64,000 nucleotides of DNA from Ruminococcus sp. (lineage in GTDB: Bacteria; Bacillota_A; Clostridia; Oscillospirales; Ruminococcaceae), in NCBI RefSeq assembly GCF_016283395.1, contig NZ_JAEEMU010000033.1, positions 124,001 to 188,000 of the forward strand, given 5' to 3'. Both the position numbers and the translations under genes were made by a program. Below, one piece after another: positions 57,094 through 64,000 of the stretch (positions are counted from its first letter, which is position 1; every line of letters starts with the position of its first letter). Under the pieces are notes generated by a model. The model did not search any database, was not told the DNA's origin, and saw nothing but the letters and a program-made list of their open reading frames with translations.

Positions 57094-57126
57094 AAAAAAT
57101 CCCCCGAAAACAAGTTTCAAGGGGAT
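57094..57126 (-). terminator. Terminator for luxS (minus strand)
   Basis: On the minus strand ATCCCC (57126-57121) pairs with GGGGAT (57104-57099), followed by a T-run (57098-57094). The loop is about 16 nt, so moderate strength. Confidence 0.65.
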
Positions 57127-57156
57127 ATTTCGTCATTGTATACAAAAATCCGCTTA

Positions 57157-57627
57157 TTATTTATCAAAATGCCACGAATAATTCAGCATCTCAACTGTAT
57201 AATCCTGAAGCTTTTCAAGAAGCGGCACAACGTCCTTCTTTGCAGAAGCAAGATCGTGCTCACGGTAGTTTCCGCACTCTACCTCTGTGCAGCCGGGGAT
57301 CTCGCCCTCATAGTCTCTTATGAAAGTATATGCCTCACGAACAAGCTTTATTGCATCTTCGTGTGAAATACCTCTTGTGAGCAGATAAAAGCCTGTACGG
57401 CAGCCCATAGGTCCTACGTATACGATGTTCTTTCCGAACTGCGAATTTCTTGCATATGTAGCGAAAAGGTGCTCGATAGTGTGCATAGACGGTGTTTCGA
57501 GGTATACTCCGCCGTTTGGCTTTACCATGCGGACATCATATGTTACGATATCATCATCTATTCTTGATATGTACAGTCCTACGCTGAATTTAGTGTGGTC
57601 TACCTGAAAGCTTGCTATCTTTTCCAT
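57157..57627 (-). CDS. luxS: S-ribosylhomocysteine lyase LuxS
   Basis: Cleaves S-ribosylhomocysteine to homocysteine and DPD, the precursor of autoinducer-2. 156 aa; metal ligands His49 and His53 in HTIEH and Cys118 in VECGNYREHDL; Glu52 catalytic, Cys76 in MGCRTGF, Arg33 in DVRMV. RBS AGGAGG. It lies 3 nt downstream of the RluA gene, so the two are probably cotranscribed. No Pfs/MTAN gene here. Confidence 0.96.
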   Translation of the reverse strand: MEKIASFQVDHTKFSVGLYISRIDDDIVTYDVRMVKPNGGVYLETPSMHTIEHLFATYARNSQFGKNIVYVGPMGCRTGFYLLTRGISHEDAIKLVREAYTFIRDYEGEIPGCTEVECGNYREHDLASAKKDVVPLLEKLQDYTVEMLNYSWHFDK

Positions 57628-57629
57628 GT

Positions 57630-58487
57630 TTATTCCTCCTGTTTGTTGAAAAGTGACTTTATATCCTCGGGAAGCTCTGAGGAAACTGTTACAGGCTCAC
57701 CTGTCAGCGGATCGCTGAAGCTCATTTTTCCGCAGTGCAGAGCCTGTCTTGATATATCATCACGAAGTCCGCCGTACAGGTCATCGCCTGCAAGGGGAGC
57801 TCCGATATGAGCAAAATGTACTCTTATCTGGTGAGTTCGTCCCGTTTCGAGGTCTATCTCCGCAAGGGAGTACTTACCGTTTGTATCGAGACGTTTATAG
57901 TGGGTAACGGCTCTTTGTCCGTCCTCGCGCACACAGCGCAGGATTATAGACTCTCTCTCCCTTGCAATAGGTGCGTCTATCGTACCGCTTTCGGGGATAG
58001 TGCCGTGTACTGCCGCATAGTAGACCTTTTTGCAGTGCCCTTGCAAGAGCTTTGCTGCAAGAGCGTCCTTGGCAACTATGCACAGTCCCGAGGTATCGCG
58101 GTCAAGCCTGTTCACCGAACGGAAAGTCAGCTCGGGATAGCGGTAGGCAAAGTAATTTCCGAGTGTATCCCCCTGATGCCGTATGGACGGGTGTACAGGC
58201 ATACCGCTGGGCTTATTGAACACCACAAGGCTGTCATTCTCAAAGGCTATGGGTACATCGAGGCTGCCGTTTGGTTCAAGGAAGCTGTCGTCCTCCATGC
58301 TGAGGATTATCCTGTCCCCTGCAGAGACCGTATCAATGCTCCTTATGGTAACACCGTCCCGAGTTATGCCGCCCTCCTGACGTTTAAGCTTTGTCAGCAG
58401 ACGCTTTGAAACACCTTTTTTCCCTACGAGAAAGTTTTCCAGCGTTGTTGGTCTTTCCACGTCCGCTATCAGCTCTATTTGCTTCAA
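57630..58487 (-). CDS. RluA-family pseudouridine synthase
   Basis: 285 aa. N-terminal S4-like part (about 1-75) and the catalytic domain with VNRLDRDTSGLCIVAKDALAA (catalytic Asp in the RLDRDTSG motif, near residue 123) and the terminal GRTHQIRVHFAHIGAPLAGDDLYGG. Starts with TTG (AAGGAGG, 9 nt spacing); the site and first 35 codons lie inside the upstream membrane protein gene, an unusual 104-nt overlap. Acts on rRNA or tRNA; target not readable. Confidence 0.92.
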   Translation of the reverse strand: MKQIELIADVERPTTLENFLVGKKGVSKRLLTKLKRQEGGITRDGVTIRSIDTVSAGDRIILSMEDDSFLEPNGSLDVPIAFENDSLVVFNKPSGMPVHPSIRHQGDTLGNYFAYRYPELTFRSVNRLDRDTSGLCIVAKDALAAKLLQGHCKKVYYAAVHGTIPESGTIDAPIARERESIILRCVREDGQRAVTHYKRLDTNGKYSLAEIDLETGRTHQIRVHFAHIGAPLAGDDLYGGLRDDISRQALHCGKMSFSDPLTGEPVTVSSELPEDIKSLFNKQEE

Positions 58488-59253
58488 GGTATTCGTCCTC
58501 CTTGATAAAAATATCTATACTCAGCGAAAAAGCGTTCATCAGCTTTGTAAGTCCGTAAGGAAGTCCCGCTATAGTCAGCATCTGCGGCAGATATACCGCT
58601 ATAAGCCTGAGAAGTACGCTTTTTCTTCCGCGCATGAAGCCTATGGTATATATGACTGTGCGGAATGCAGTCCGCTTTGGGTATCTCACCAGCAGAAATG
58701 GCACAGCCGCAAAGCTGAGCTTCAGAGATGCCCATATCAGCAGCGATACCAAAGTCAGAAATACGGCATTTATCGCAAGAAACGCCTCTCTTGCGTACAT
58801 TTTTCCGCTGAGGAGAGTATATGCCGATGTTCCGAAGAATACCGCAGGAACAAGCGTAAAAAGCCCTATTGTCTTGGTCCAGAGCTTTGCCGATATACTG
58901 CGCTTTAACGTGCATTTTCTAAGCAGTATCCGCGAGAACGGCTTATGCCTGAGTTCGTTTTTCTCGGCAGTTATACTGTAGAGCCGCATTGCCGCCGCAT
59001 ACATGAGAGGCGCAGTCGTCACCCACCTGAGTAAAGCCGTAACTGCCGCAACTGCAAGCTGCAAAGGCTCATCGCCGCCGAAAAGCTTTATGGGAGCATA
59101 GTCCCCGAAATACAGCATAAGGCTGTATACAGCCGCTTCCGATGAGCGAAAGAAAAGCTCTGCCCCAAGCGGAAGTATGCATATCATCATAGTCCTTGCA
59201 CGTCTGCCCGCAAGGAGTCCCTTTGAATAGCGGATAAGCTCTCTGACCTTCAT
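58384..59253 (-). CDS. Multi-pass membrane protein of unknown function
   Basis: 289 aa with about six TM helices (around 22-35, 38-54, 66-90, 129-150, 160-180, 213-235) and a basic C-terminal tail of about 50 residues. ATG at 59253 with CGGAGG 7 nt upstream. Its 3' end overlaps the pseudouridine synthase start by 104 nt in a different frame, so the basic tail may be a by-product of the overlap. Not recognised; gene may be truncated or extended relative to ancestors. Confidence 0.68.
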   Translation of the reverse strand: MKVRELIRYSKGLLAGRRARTMMICILPLGAELFFRSSEAAVYSLMLYFGDYAPIKLFGGDEPLQLAVAAVTALLRWVTTAPLMYAAAMRLYSITAEKNELRHKPFSRILLRKCTLKRSISAKLWTKTIGLFTLVPAVFFGTSAYTLLSGKMYAREAFLAINAVFLTLVSLLIWASLKLSFAAVPFLLVRYPKRTAFRTVIYTIGFMRGRKSVLLRLIAVYLPQMLTIAGLPYGLTKLMNAFSLSIDIFIKEDEYLEANRADSGRGKTNNAGKLSRREKRCFKASADKA

Positions 59254-59322
59254 ATCTGCGCCTCCGAAAACCAGTTTTGCAGATATTATCGGCAGATTTT
59301 GGACAATTATTCATGCATTTAT

Positions 59323-59370
59323 AGCTAACGGCTAATGGCTAACGGCTAATGGCTAATGCCTAACGGCTCA
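59323..59370. repeat. Heptamer array at a stop codon
   Basis: AGCTAAC, GGCTAAT, GGCTAAC, GGCTAAT, GGCTAAT, GCCTAAC (59323-59364), then GGCTCAA whose TCA is the stop codon (minus strand) of the phosphatase gene. Confidence 0.75.
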
Positions 59371-60003
59371 ATCCTCGGCGTCGGGTATCTTGTCATAAGG
59401 ACAATAGCCCAGTATCTCGAATGCCTGAGAATTCAGCCACATCTGAGCTGTAACTATTACATCAAATCCGCCCCCTGCCTCAGCAGTTATCTGCGACGGC
59501 GGATACTTCGGTATACCGAAGCAGCTGAGCATATTCGAGATGATTCCGCCGTGAGTTATCATAGCGCAGTGGGTCAGACCTGTCTCCATCATATCGGTTA
59601 TGACGTAGTGCAGAGCCTTATAGGTACGGGCAGTAAGCTCTTCAAGGCTCTCGCCCTTTGGCGGACGGCTGTCCTTGCCACCGCGAAGCCATTTATTGTA
59701 GTCCTCGCGCTTTGCGAGCTCGTCAATGGTCTTGTTCTCGAATTCGCCGAAATTCAGCTCTTTCAGGTCATCTACCGTGCATAGCTCAGTATATGGGAAC
59801 AATATCTCCGCAGTCTCTGTGCAGCGTTTCAACGGTGATGAATAGACTCTGTGGACGGTAGGATAACAGAATTCGTCCATTTTTGCCGCAAGGTCGGCTG
59901 CACCCTTGGCTGAGAGCGGTATATCGGTATTTCCGATGTAAATACCTTTTTCGTTTGCTTCCGTCATTCCGTGACGGATAATACTTATCCTGTAACCTTT
60001 CAT
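59368..60003 (-). CDS. Histidine phosphatase (phosphoglycerate-mutase-like)
   Basis: 211 aa. Catalytic RHG motif in ISIIRHGMTEANEKG (His10), Arg near SSPLKRCTETAE, Glu in ELNFGEFENKTIDEL and His in MITHGGIISNML. Could be a broad phosphatase or CobC-like alpha-ribazole phosphatase. Start ATG 60003 with AAGGAG 6 nt upstream; an ATG 20 codons upstream lacks a site and is rejected. The stop falls within a heptamer array. Confidence 0.9.
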   Translation of the reverse strand: MKGYRISIIRHGMTEANEKGIYIGNTDIPLSAKGAADLAAKMDEFCYPTVHRVYSSPLKRCTETAEILFPYTELCTVDDLKELNFGEFENKTIDELAKREDYNKWLRGGKDSRPPKGESLEELTARTYKALHYVITDMMETGLTHCAMITHGGIISNMLSCFGIPKYPPSQITAEAGGGFDVIVTAQMWLNSQAFEILGYCPYDKIPDAED

Positions 60004-60148
60004 GGCGGTCTCCTTTATTTTAAGATTGTACAATAAAAACATACAGGTAGGATAATTTTGCACAAATTTACTGCCCGTTTTTTTAACTCTTAGTAAAATT
60101 CACGAAAAATGCAATAAATTTTCTACAATTCTTTCATACTTCTGCATC

Positions 60149-60177
60149 TTTACAAATTATACATTTTGTATTATAAT
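60149..60177 (+). promoter_or_regulatory. Promoter with internal palindrome for the XRE regulator
   Basis: TTTACA (60149-60154), 17 nt, TATAAT (60172-60177). The spacer holds the palindrome ATACATTTTGTAT (60159-60171), a candidate operator for autoregulation. Confidence 0.75.
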
Positions 60178-60224
60178 ATTAATAACAGCTTTTAGAGCGT
60201 GTATCAGATTTAGGAGGAATTTCA

Positions 60225-60941
60225 ATGAACTCAGATTTTGCAAGAATAATCACTTTACAGCGTAAGGAAAGACATATAAGCCAGAAACAGGCTGCAACAG
60301 ACCTTGGTATATCACAGGCTCTGCTCTCACACTACGAGAAAGGCATACGTGAATGCGGACTTAATTTCCTTGTAAAGATCGCTGATTATTACAATGTATC
60401 CTGTGACTATCTTCTTGGAAGAACTCCCGAACCTGAGGGAAAAACCATCACTATCGAAGATATCCCCGATGACGACGGAAACAACAGCATGAAAATGCCT
60501 TCACCAGAGATCATCAACTTCAACAGAAGAATTATCAACAACTCTATCAGTCTTCTTTTCAGCCTTGCTCAGAAGGCTAACAGCATAACTCTCATCAAGG
60601 AGGTATCCTCCTATCTTATGCTCTCTGTCTACAAGCTTTTCCGTATCGTTTACAACGCTAACCCCCATAACGACCAGAAGCTTTTCCGTATCCCCAAGGT
60701 CATCGCAAACGACAGTGCAAACGCAATAGTATCCATGAGCGAAGCCAATATCAAAGCCGCGTCCAGCGGTATCGCCCTTGACGGCAACGACTGTGTAGAC
60801 AATTTCGATACCCTTTATGTTACCACCGCAACTCTCCAGAAGGATTATGCCCAGTATTCGTCATCACTTCTCAACCTTATCAAACGAAGCGAAGAAAGTA
60901 TCTCACGTACCCGTGCGAAGTATCGAAGTGACATAAAATGA
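60225..60941 (+). CDS. XRE-family transcriptional regulator
   Basis: 238 aa. Residues about 6-62 are a lambda-Cro/XRE helix-turn-helix: ISQKQAATDLGISQALLSHYEKGIRECGLNFLVKIADYYNVSCDYLLGRT. The remainder (about 95-238) is helical without a recognised domain. RBS TAGGAGG. Its promoter spacer holds a 13-bp palindrome, so autoregulation is likely. Monocistronic; target genes unknown. Confidence 0.88.
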   Translation: MNSDFARIITLQRKERHISQKQAATDLGISQALLSHYEKGIRECGLNFLVKIADYYNVSCDYLLGRTPEPEGKTITIEDIPDDDGNNSMKMPSPEIINFNRRIINNSISLLFSLAQKANSITLIKEVSSYLMLSVYKLFRIVYNANPHNDQKLFRIPKVIANDSANAIVSMSEANIKAASSGIALDGNDCVDNFDTLYVTTATLQKDYAQYSSSLLNLIKRSEESISRTRAKYRSDIK

Positions 60942-61014
60942 TCGTACATTTTATTATACCATTTTTTTGCAGCAAAGAAAAGTCTTTTTAGAAAAATTAG
61001 TTACAGCTAACTCA

Positions 61015-61100
61015 GGAGCTGTCCGTATGGGAGATATGTGCTGATGTTGGAGCACATTCCGAGAGCCTATGATGAACCTTATCCCGTGCGGACAGTTTCC
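61015..61100 (+). ncRNA. Candidate structured RNA (unidentified)
   Basis: A long closing stem: GGAGCTGTCCGTATGGGA (61015-61032) pairs with TCCCGTGCGGACAGTTTCC (61082-61100) over 17-18 bp with wobbles and one bulge. It encloses a 7-bp hairpin ATGTGCT/AGCACAT (61036-61057) and a single-stranded-like GAGAGCCTATGATGAACC segment. No ORF. It matches no RNA family I can name; not a T-box (that follows) and not tRNA-like. Confidence 0.5.
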
Positions 61101-61187
61101 CATTGCACATAAACGTCAATGAGCAGCTGAAATATGCTCAGATGTACGCTATTATGGCAATTTTATAAAGGATTTTTGAAAGTTCCC

Positions 61188-61216
61188 TTGACAAAGGTCA
61201 CAAGCTGTGATATAAT
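61188..61216 (+). promoter_or_regulatory. Sigma-A promoter for the trp T-box leader
   Basis: TTGACA (61188-61193), 17 nt, TATAAT (61211-61216). Confidence 0.92.
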
Positions 61217-61222
61217 TCTGAT

Positions 61223-61524
61223 TAATAGGGTATATTATGTGTTATAAAACCGATGAAGAAGAGTAGTAGTTCCGTAAGAACTTTTCAGAGAGCCTGCGGC
61301 GGCTGAAAGCAGGTAAGGGATACGGTATGAATGGACTTCCGAGGGCAAGCTGAAAGTGCAGTTTTTACTGTACCGCGTAGGTGCGACGCAGAGGAGCTGC
61401 GTTAACAAAACCGACGTATCAATGTACGTGCTGAGTGGACGTTTATCGTCAAGCAGGGTGGCACCGCAGAAGAATTACCGCTTCTGTCCCCGCATTATTT
61501 ATATGCGGAGACGGAAGTTTTTTT
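61223..61524 (+). promoter_or_regulatory. T-box leader, tryptophan type, controlling trpB2
   Basis: Stem I carries an AGAGAG motif and the specifier TGG (Trp) at 61332-61334 in ATGAATGGACTTCCGAG. The T-box core AGGGTGGCACCGCAG is at 61455-61469. The terminator stem is CTTCTGTC...CGCAT (61481-61495) with ATGCGG...GGAAG (61503-61517) followed by T7. Uncharged tRNA-Trp would stabilise the antiterminator and allow trpB2 expression. Confidence 0.93.
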
Positions 61525-61579
61525 ATATCCAAGACTCTGCATAGTACGTCAAATCTAAAAAACGAAAAGGAGAATTGCT

Positions 61580-62962
61580 ATGTCAATGTCAGATGAGAGA
61601 ATCCCCTACAAAATTTATCTTGAGGAAAACGAGCTTCCAAAGCAGTGGTACAATGTACGCGCTGATATGAAGAAGAAGCCCGCTCCGCTCATAAACCCGG
61701 GTACAGGAAAGCCTTGTACAGCCGAGGATCTCAGCCACGTATTCTGTGACGAGCTCGTAAAGCAGGAGCTTGATGAAACTACACCTTTTATAGACATTCC
61801 ACAGGAGATACAGGACTTCTACAAAATGTTCCGTCCATCTCCTCTCGTAAGAGCTTACTTCCTTGAAAAGAAGCTTGGTACACCTGCTAAGATCTACTAT
61901 AAGTTCGAGGGCAACAACACCAGCGGAAGCCACAAGCTCAACTCTGCTATCGCTCAGGCTTACTACGCTAAGAAGCAGGGACTCAAGGGCGTAACTACAG
62001 AAACAGGCGCAGGTCAGTGGGGTACTGCTCTTTCAATGGCTTGTTCATACTTTGATCTTGACTGTAACGTATACATGGTAAAGGTAAGCTATGAGCAGAA
62101 GCCTTTCCGCCGTGAAGTTATGCGTACCTACGGTGCAAACGTTACTCCTTCTCCTTCAAATACTACAGAGATCGGCAGAAAGATACTCGAAGAATTCCCA
62201 GGCACAAACGGAAGCCTCGGCTGTGCTATCTCAGAGGCTGTTGAAGCAGCTACAACAAAGGAAGGCTACCGCTACGTTCTCGGAAGCGTTCTTGCACAGG
62301 TACTCCTTCACCAGTCTATCATAGGTCTTGAAGCAAAGACTGCTATGGACAAGTTCAACATCAAGCCTGATATCATCATCGGCTGTGCAGGCGGCGGTTC
62401 TAACCTCGGCGGACTTATCTCACCATTCATGGGCGAAAAGCTCCGCGGTGAAGCTGATTACCGCTTCATCGCTGTAGAGCCTGCTTCATGCCCAAGCTTA
62501 ACAAGAGGTGCTTACGCTTACGACTTCTGCGACACAGGTAAGGTTTGCCCACTCCAGAAGATGTACACACTCGGCAGCGGCTTCATGCCTTCACCTAACC
62601 ACGCAGGCGGACTCCGTTACCACGGTATGAGCTCTATACTCTCTGAGCTTTACGATCAGGGACTTATGGAAGCTACATCTGTTGAGCAGACAGCTGTATT
62701 TGAGGCTGCTGAGATGTTCGCAAGAGTTGAGGGTATCCTCCCTGCTCCTGAGAGCAGCCACGCTATCCGCGCAGCTATCGACGAAGCACTCAAGTGCAAG
62801 GAGACAGGCGAAGAAAAGACTATCCTCTTCGGTCTTACAGGTACAGGCTACTTTGATATGTACGCTTACGGCGCATACAATGACGGTACTATGAGCGACT
62901 ATATCCCGACAGACGAAGAAATTGCAAAGTCACTTGCAAATCTTCCTAAGATCGAGGGCTGA
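61580..62962 (+). CDS. trpB: TrpB2-type tryptophan synthase beta chain
   Basis: 460 aa, longer than classical TrpB (about 400) and of the TrpB2 (TrpB-like PLP enzyme) subgroup. PLP lysine in FEGNNTSGSHKLNSA (about 110-124), TTETGAGQWGTALS, the phosphate loop CAGGGSNLGG and the C-terminal GLTGTGYFDM. TrpB2 enzymes condense indole with serine (or phosphoserine) and often act without TrpA. RBS AAAAGGAG. Stands alone, outside a trp operon, but its T-box shows it is governed by tryptophan supply. Confidence 0.95.
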   Translation: MSMSDERIPYKIYLEENELPKQWYNVRADMKKKPAPLINPGTGKPCTAEDLSHVFCDELVKQELDETTPFIDIPQEIQDFYKMFRPSPLVRAYFLEKKLGTPAKIYYKFEGNNTSGSHKLNSAIAQAYYAKKQGLKGVTTETGAGQWGTALSMACSYFDLDCNVYMVKVSYEQKPFRREVMRTYGANVTPSPSNTTEIGRKILEEFPGTNGSLGCAISEAVEAATTKEGYRYVLGSVLAQVLLHQSIIGLEAKTAMDKFNIKPDIIIGCAGGGSNLGGLISPFMGEKLRGEADYRFIAVEPASCPSLTRGAYAYDFCDTGKVCPLQKMYTLGSGFMPSPNHAGGLRYHGMSSILSELYDQGLMEATSVEQTAVFEAAEMFARVEGILPAPESSHAIRAAIDEALKCKETGEEKTILFGLTGTGYFDMYAYGAYNDGTMSDYIPTDEEIAKSLANLPKIEG

Positions 62963-62966
62963 TAAT

Positions 62967-62998
62967 AAAAAAGGGACTGCCTCGGCAGTCCCTTTTTT
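62967..62998 (+). terminator. Rho-independent terminator after trpB2
   Basis: AAAAAAGGGACTGC, loop CTCG, GCAGTCCCTTTTTT: a 14-bp stem with its own A/T tails. Confidence 0.95.
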
Positions 62999-63023
62999 AG
63001 CCCTTAGCAGAGAGCTGATTGTA

Positions 63024-63141
63024 GGGGCTGGCGTCCGCGATAAGCCGATAAACATATGTAACTTGCGGACGACCAATGGTCGTCCCTGCACACTTTAAAT
63101 GTATAGCATAAATAATATAAGGGCGGATATTATCCGCCCTT
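63024..63141. repeat. Palindromic modules between trpB2 and the DUF6483-like gene
   Basis: GTAGGGGCTGGCGTCCGC start, then GGACGACCAATGGTCGTCC followed by CTGCA (about 63067-63089; same module as 19621-19639) and AAGGGCGGATA/TATCCGCCCTT (63119-63141; same as 19499-19517). The last one follows the minus-strand gene and may act as its terminator. Confidence 0.7.
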
Positions 63142-63149
63142 ACTGCTTT

Positions 63150-63539
63150 TTATTCGTTATTTTCATCTTTTCCGAAGTAAAGCTCTGTCATCTGCTCCAT
63201 GCCGAATTTTTTGGCAAAGTGCTCGAAATCATCTCTCATATTTCCGAAACTGTAGCCGCTGTTGATGAAGTATTCCTCGTCCATATCGCTGAGCTGAGCG
63301 TAGAATTCAAGACCTATCATCATATTTTCCTTTGTGTTGTTGTCGGTGAGCCTGTCAAGCTCCAGGACAGCTTCTTTCGGTTCGCCGTTTTTCACCTGTG
63401 TTACGAGCGCGTGAACTTTCTGTCTCTCGACCTCTTGCAGCATATAGAACGATTTCCTGTCATTTACTCCGAACATTATTTTTGCCATTATAGCGGTCAT
63501 TTCCTTTATCTGCCGCATAATATAGTCCTGTTCAAACAT
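63150..63539 (-). CDS. DUF6483-like helical protein
   Basis: 129 aa, soluble and helix-rich. The opening FEQDYIMRQIKEMTAIMAKIMF matches, from memory, the start of a Clostridial family (DUF6483) of unknown function. ATG 63539 has AAGGAGG 6 nt upstream; a longer in-frame ORF to 63608 lacks a site. It follows dnaJ on the same strand with 65 nt between, so it may be the last gene of a chaperone operon. Confidence 0.75.
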   Translation of the reverse strand: MFEQDYIMRQIKEMTAIMAKIMFGVNDRKSFYMLQEVERQKVHALVTQVKNGEPKEAVLELDRLTDNNTKENMMIGLEFYAQLSDMDEEYFINSGYSFGNMRDDFEHFAKKFGMEQMTELYFGKDENNE

Positions 63540-63604
63540 AAGCAGCCTCCTTTCGGTATAAAAACAGACCTGACGCTTATAGCACGACAGGTCTGCATCG
63601 GTTG

Positions 63605-64000
63605 TCAAAAATCAAGCTTTGAGCGGAGCTTATCAAAGAAGCTCTGACGCTTTGCATAGTTCTTTTCTGTCAGTGAATTCTCAAACTCTTTCAGCAGGTC
63701 TTTCTGCTTCTTGGACAGATTTTTCGGAACTTCCACGTATATCTTTACGTACTGGTTTCCGCGTTCTGTACGGTGGAGACGTGTAACGCCCTTGCCTTTA
63801 AGGCGGAATACAGTGCCTGTCTGAGTTCCCTCACCTATATTGTATTTTACATCGCCGTCAATAGTAGGTACAGTTATCTCTGCACCGAGAACAGCTTCTG
63901 TATAAGTAACAGGGATATCACAGTATATGTCGTAGCCCTCGCGCTTAAAGATAGGGTGTGACTTTACGTTGATGCCAACGAGAAGATCACCGTTAGGACC
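63605..64000 (-). CDS. dnaJ: Chaperone DnaJ, C-terminal part (5' end beyond window)
   Basis: Translating the complement from 64000 to TGA at 63605 gives 131 residues of the DnaJ C-terminal substrate-binding domain: GPNGDLLVGINVKSHPIFKR, DIYCDIPVTYTEAVLGAEITVPTIDG, FRLKGKGVTRLHR and ERGNQYVKIYVEVPKNLSKKQKDLLKEFE. J-domain, G/F region and zinc fingers would lie to the right of the window. dnaK/grpE/hrcA are expected there (inference). Confidence 0.93.
   Translation of the reverse strand, partial: GPNGDLLVGINVKSHPIFKREGYDIYCDIPVTYTEAVLGAEITVPTIDGDVKYNIGEGTQTGTVFRLKGKGVTRLHRTERGNQYVKIYVEVPKNLSKKQKDLLKEFENSLTEKNYAKRQSFFDKLRSKLDF

Noticed and set aside
60942..61187. tRNA or 6S RNA
   Set aside because: The fold has no cloverleaf or T-loop GTTC, and is too short and differently arranged for 6S RNA.

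Overview
The window looks like a chromosomal segment of an anaerobic, Gram-positive, Ruminococcus-like member of the Clostridia (Oscillospiraceae/Ruminococcaceae). The reasons are strong AGGAGG-type ribosome sites with frequent GTG/TTG starts, T-box leaders, spoIID and spoIVB, a HydE maturase (FeFe hydrogenase), an F-type ATPase, and polysaccharide and carbohydrate-esterase genes. The exact species is inferred. No rRNA, tRNA, phage, insertion sequence or CRISPR array is visible.

Layout. 1-4750 (minus): citrate synthase, an FG-GAP-like lipoprotein, and an OmpR-type response regulator with its histidine kinase, which runs off the left edge; they share one consensus promoter. 4882-5904: spoIID. 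6084-14853: an exopolysaccharide operon (priming sugar transferase, manC, gmd, two GT4 glycosyltransferases, an rmd-like reductase) that makes and uses a GDP-6-deoxyhexose, probably GDP-D-rhamnose. Embedded in it is a tandem family of four small paralogous proteins (five repeat units) with DivIVA-like GY...VD motifs. 15095-21545: F1Fo ATP synthase atpB-E-F-(H+A fusion)-G-D-C, in which delta and alpha are one 676-residue polypeptide and a chain of palindromic hairpins separates atpG from atpD. 21950-24330: secD-secF. 24481-27321: an FHA protein, a PP2C phosphatase and two membrane proteins. 27482-28921: purB. 29169-32605: rimM and trmD separated by a membrane protein and one of two paralogous single-pass proteins. 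32974-33246: HPr. 33307-34530 (minus): spoIVB. 34637-37657: a membrane protein, birA, an AIM24-like protein, a 47-residue membrane peptide and a double zinc-ribbon protein.

37815-46473 is a branched-chain amino acid region. leuA sits behind a leucine-type T-box. ilvB-ilvN-leuC-leuD sits behind what looks like a classical leader-peptide attenuator (35-residue peptide plus terminator), followed by a NUDIX hydrolase, a YhfC-like membrane protein and leuB. 46847-48725: two related lipoproteins carrying three copies of one domain. 48756-54853: RidA, nadA-hydE, a U32-like protein, an SGNH esterase and coaX. 55071-60003 (minus): a LysM-G5-M23 peptidase, luxS, an RluA-type pseudouridine synthase that overlaps a membrane protein by 104 nt, and a histidine phosphatase. 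60225-62962: an XRE regulator, an unidentified structured RNA candidate, and a TrpB2-type enzyme behind a tryptophan T-box (specifier TGG). 63150-64000 (minus): a DUF6483-like protein and the end of dnaJ.

A theme of the intergenic DNA is a set of dispersed, 7-bp-periodic repeats (NNCTAAN, NACTCTC and ATTATG types). They are often arranged as inverted arms round a short core and often abut stop codons. A second theme is a family of GC-rich palindromes ending in CCCTACAA. Both are inside transcribed operons as well as between them.
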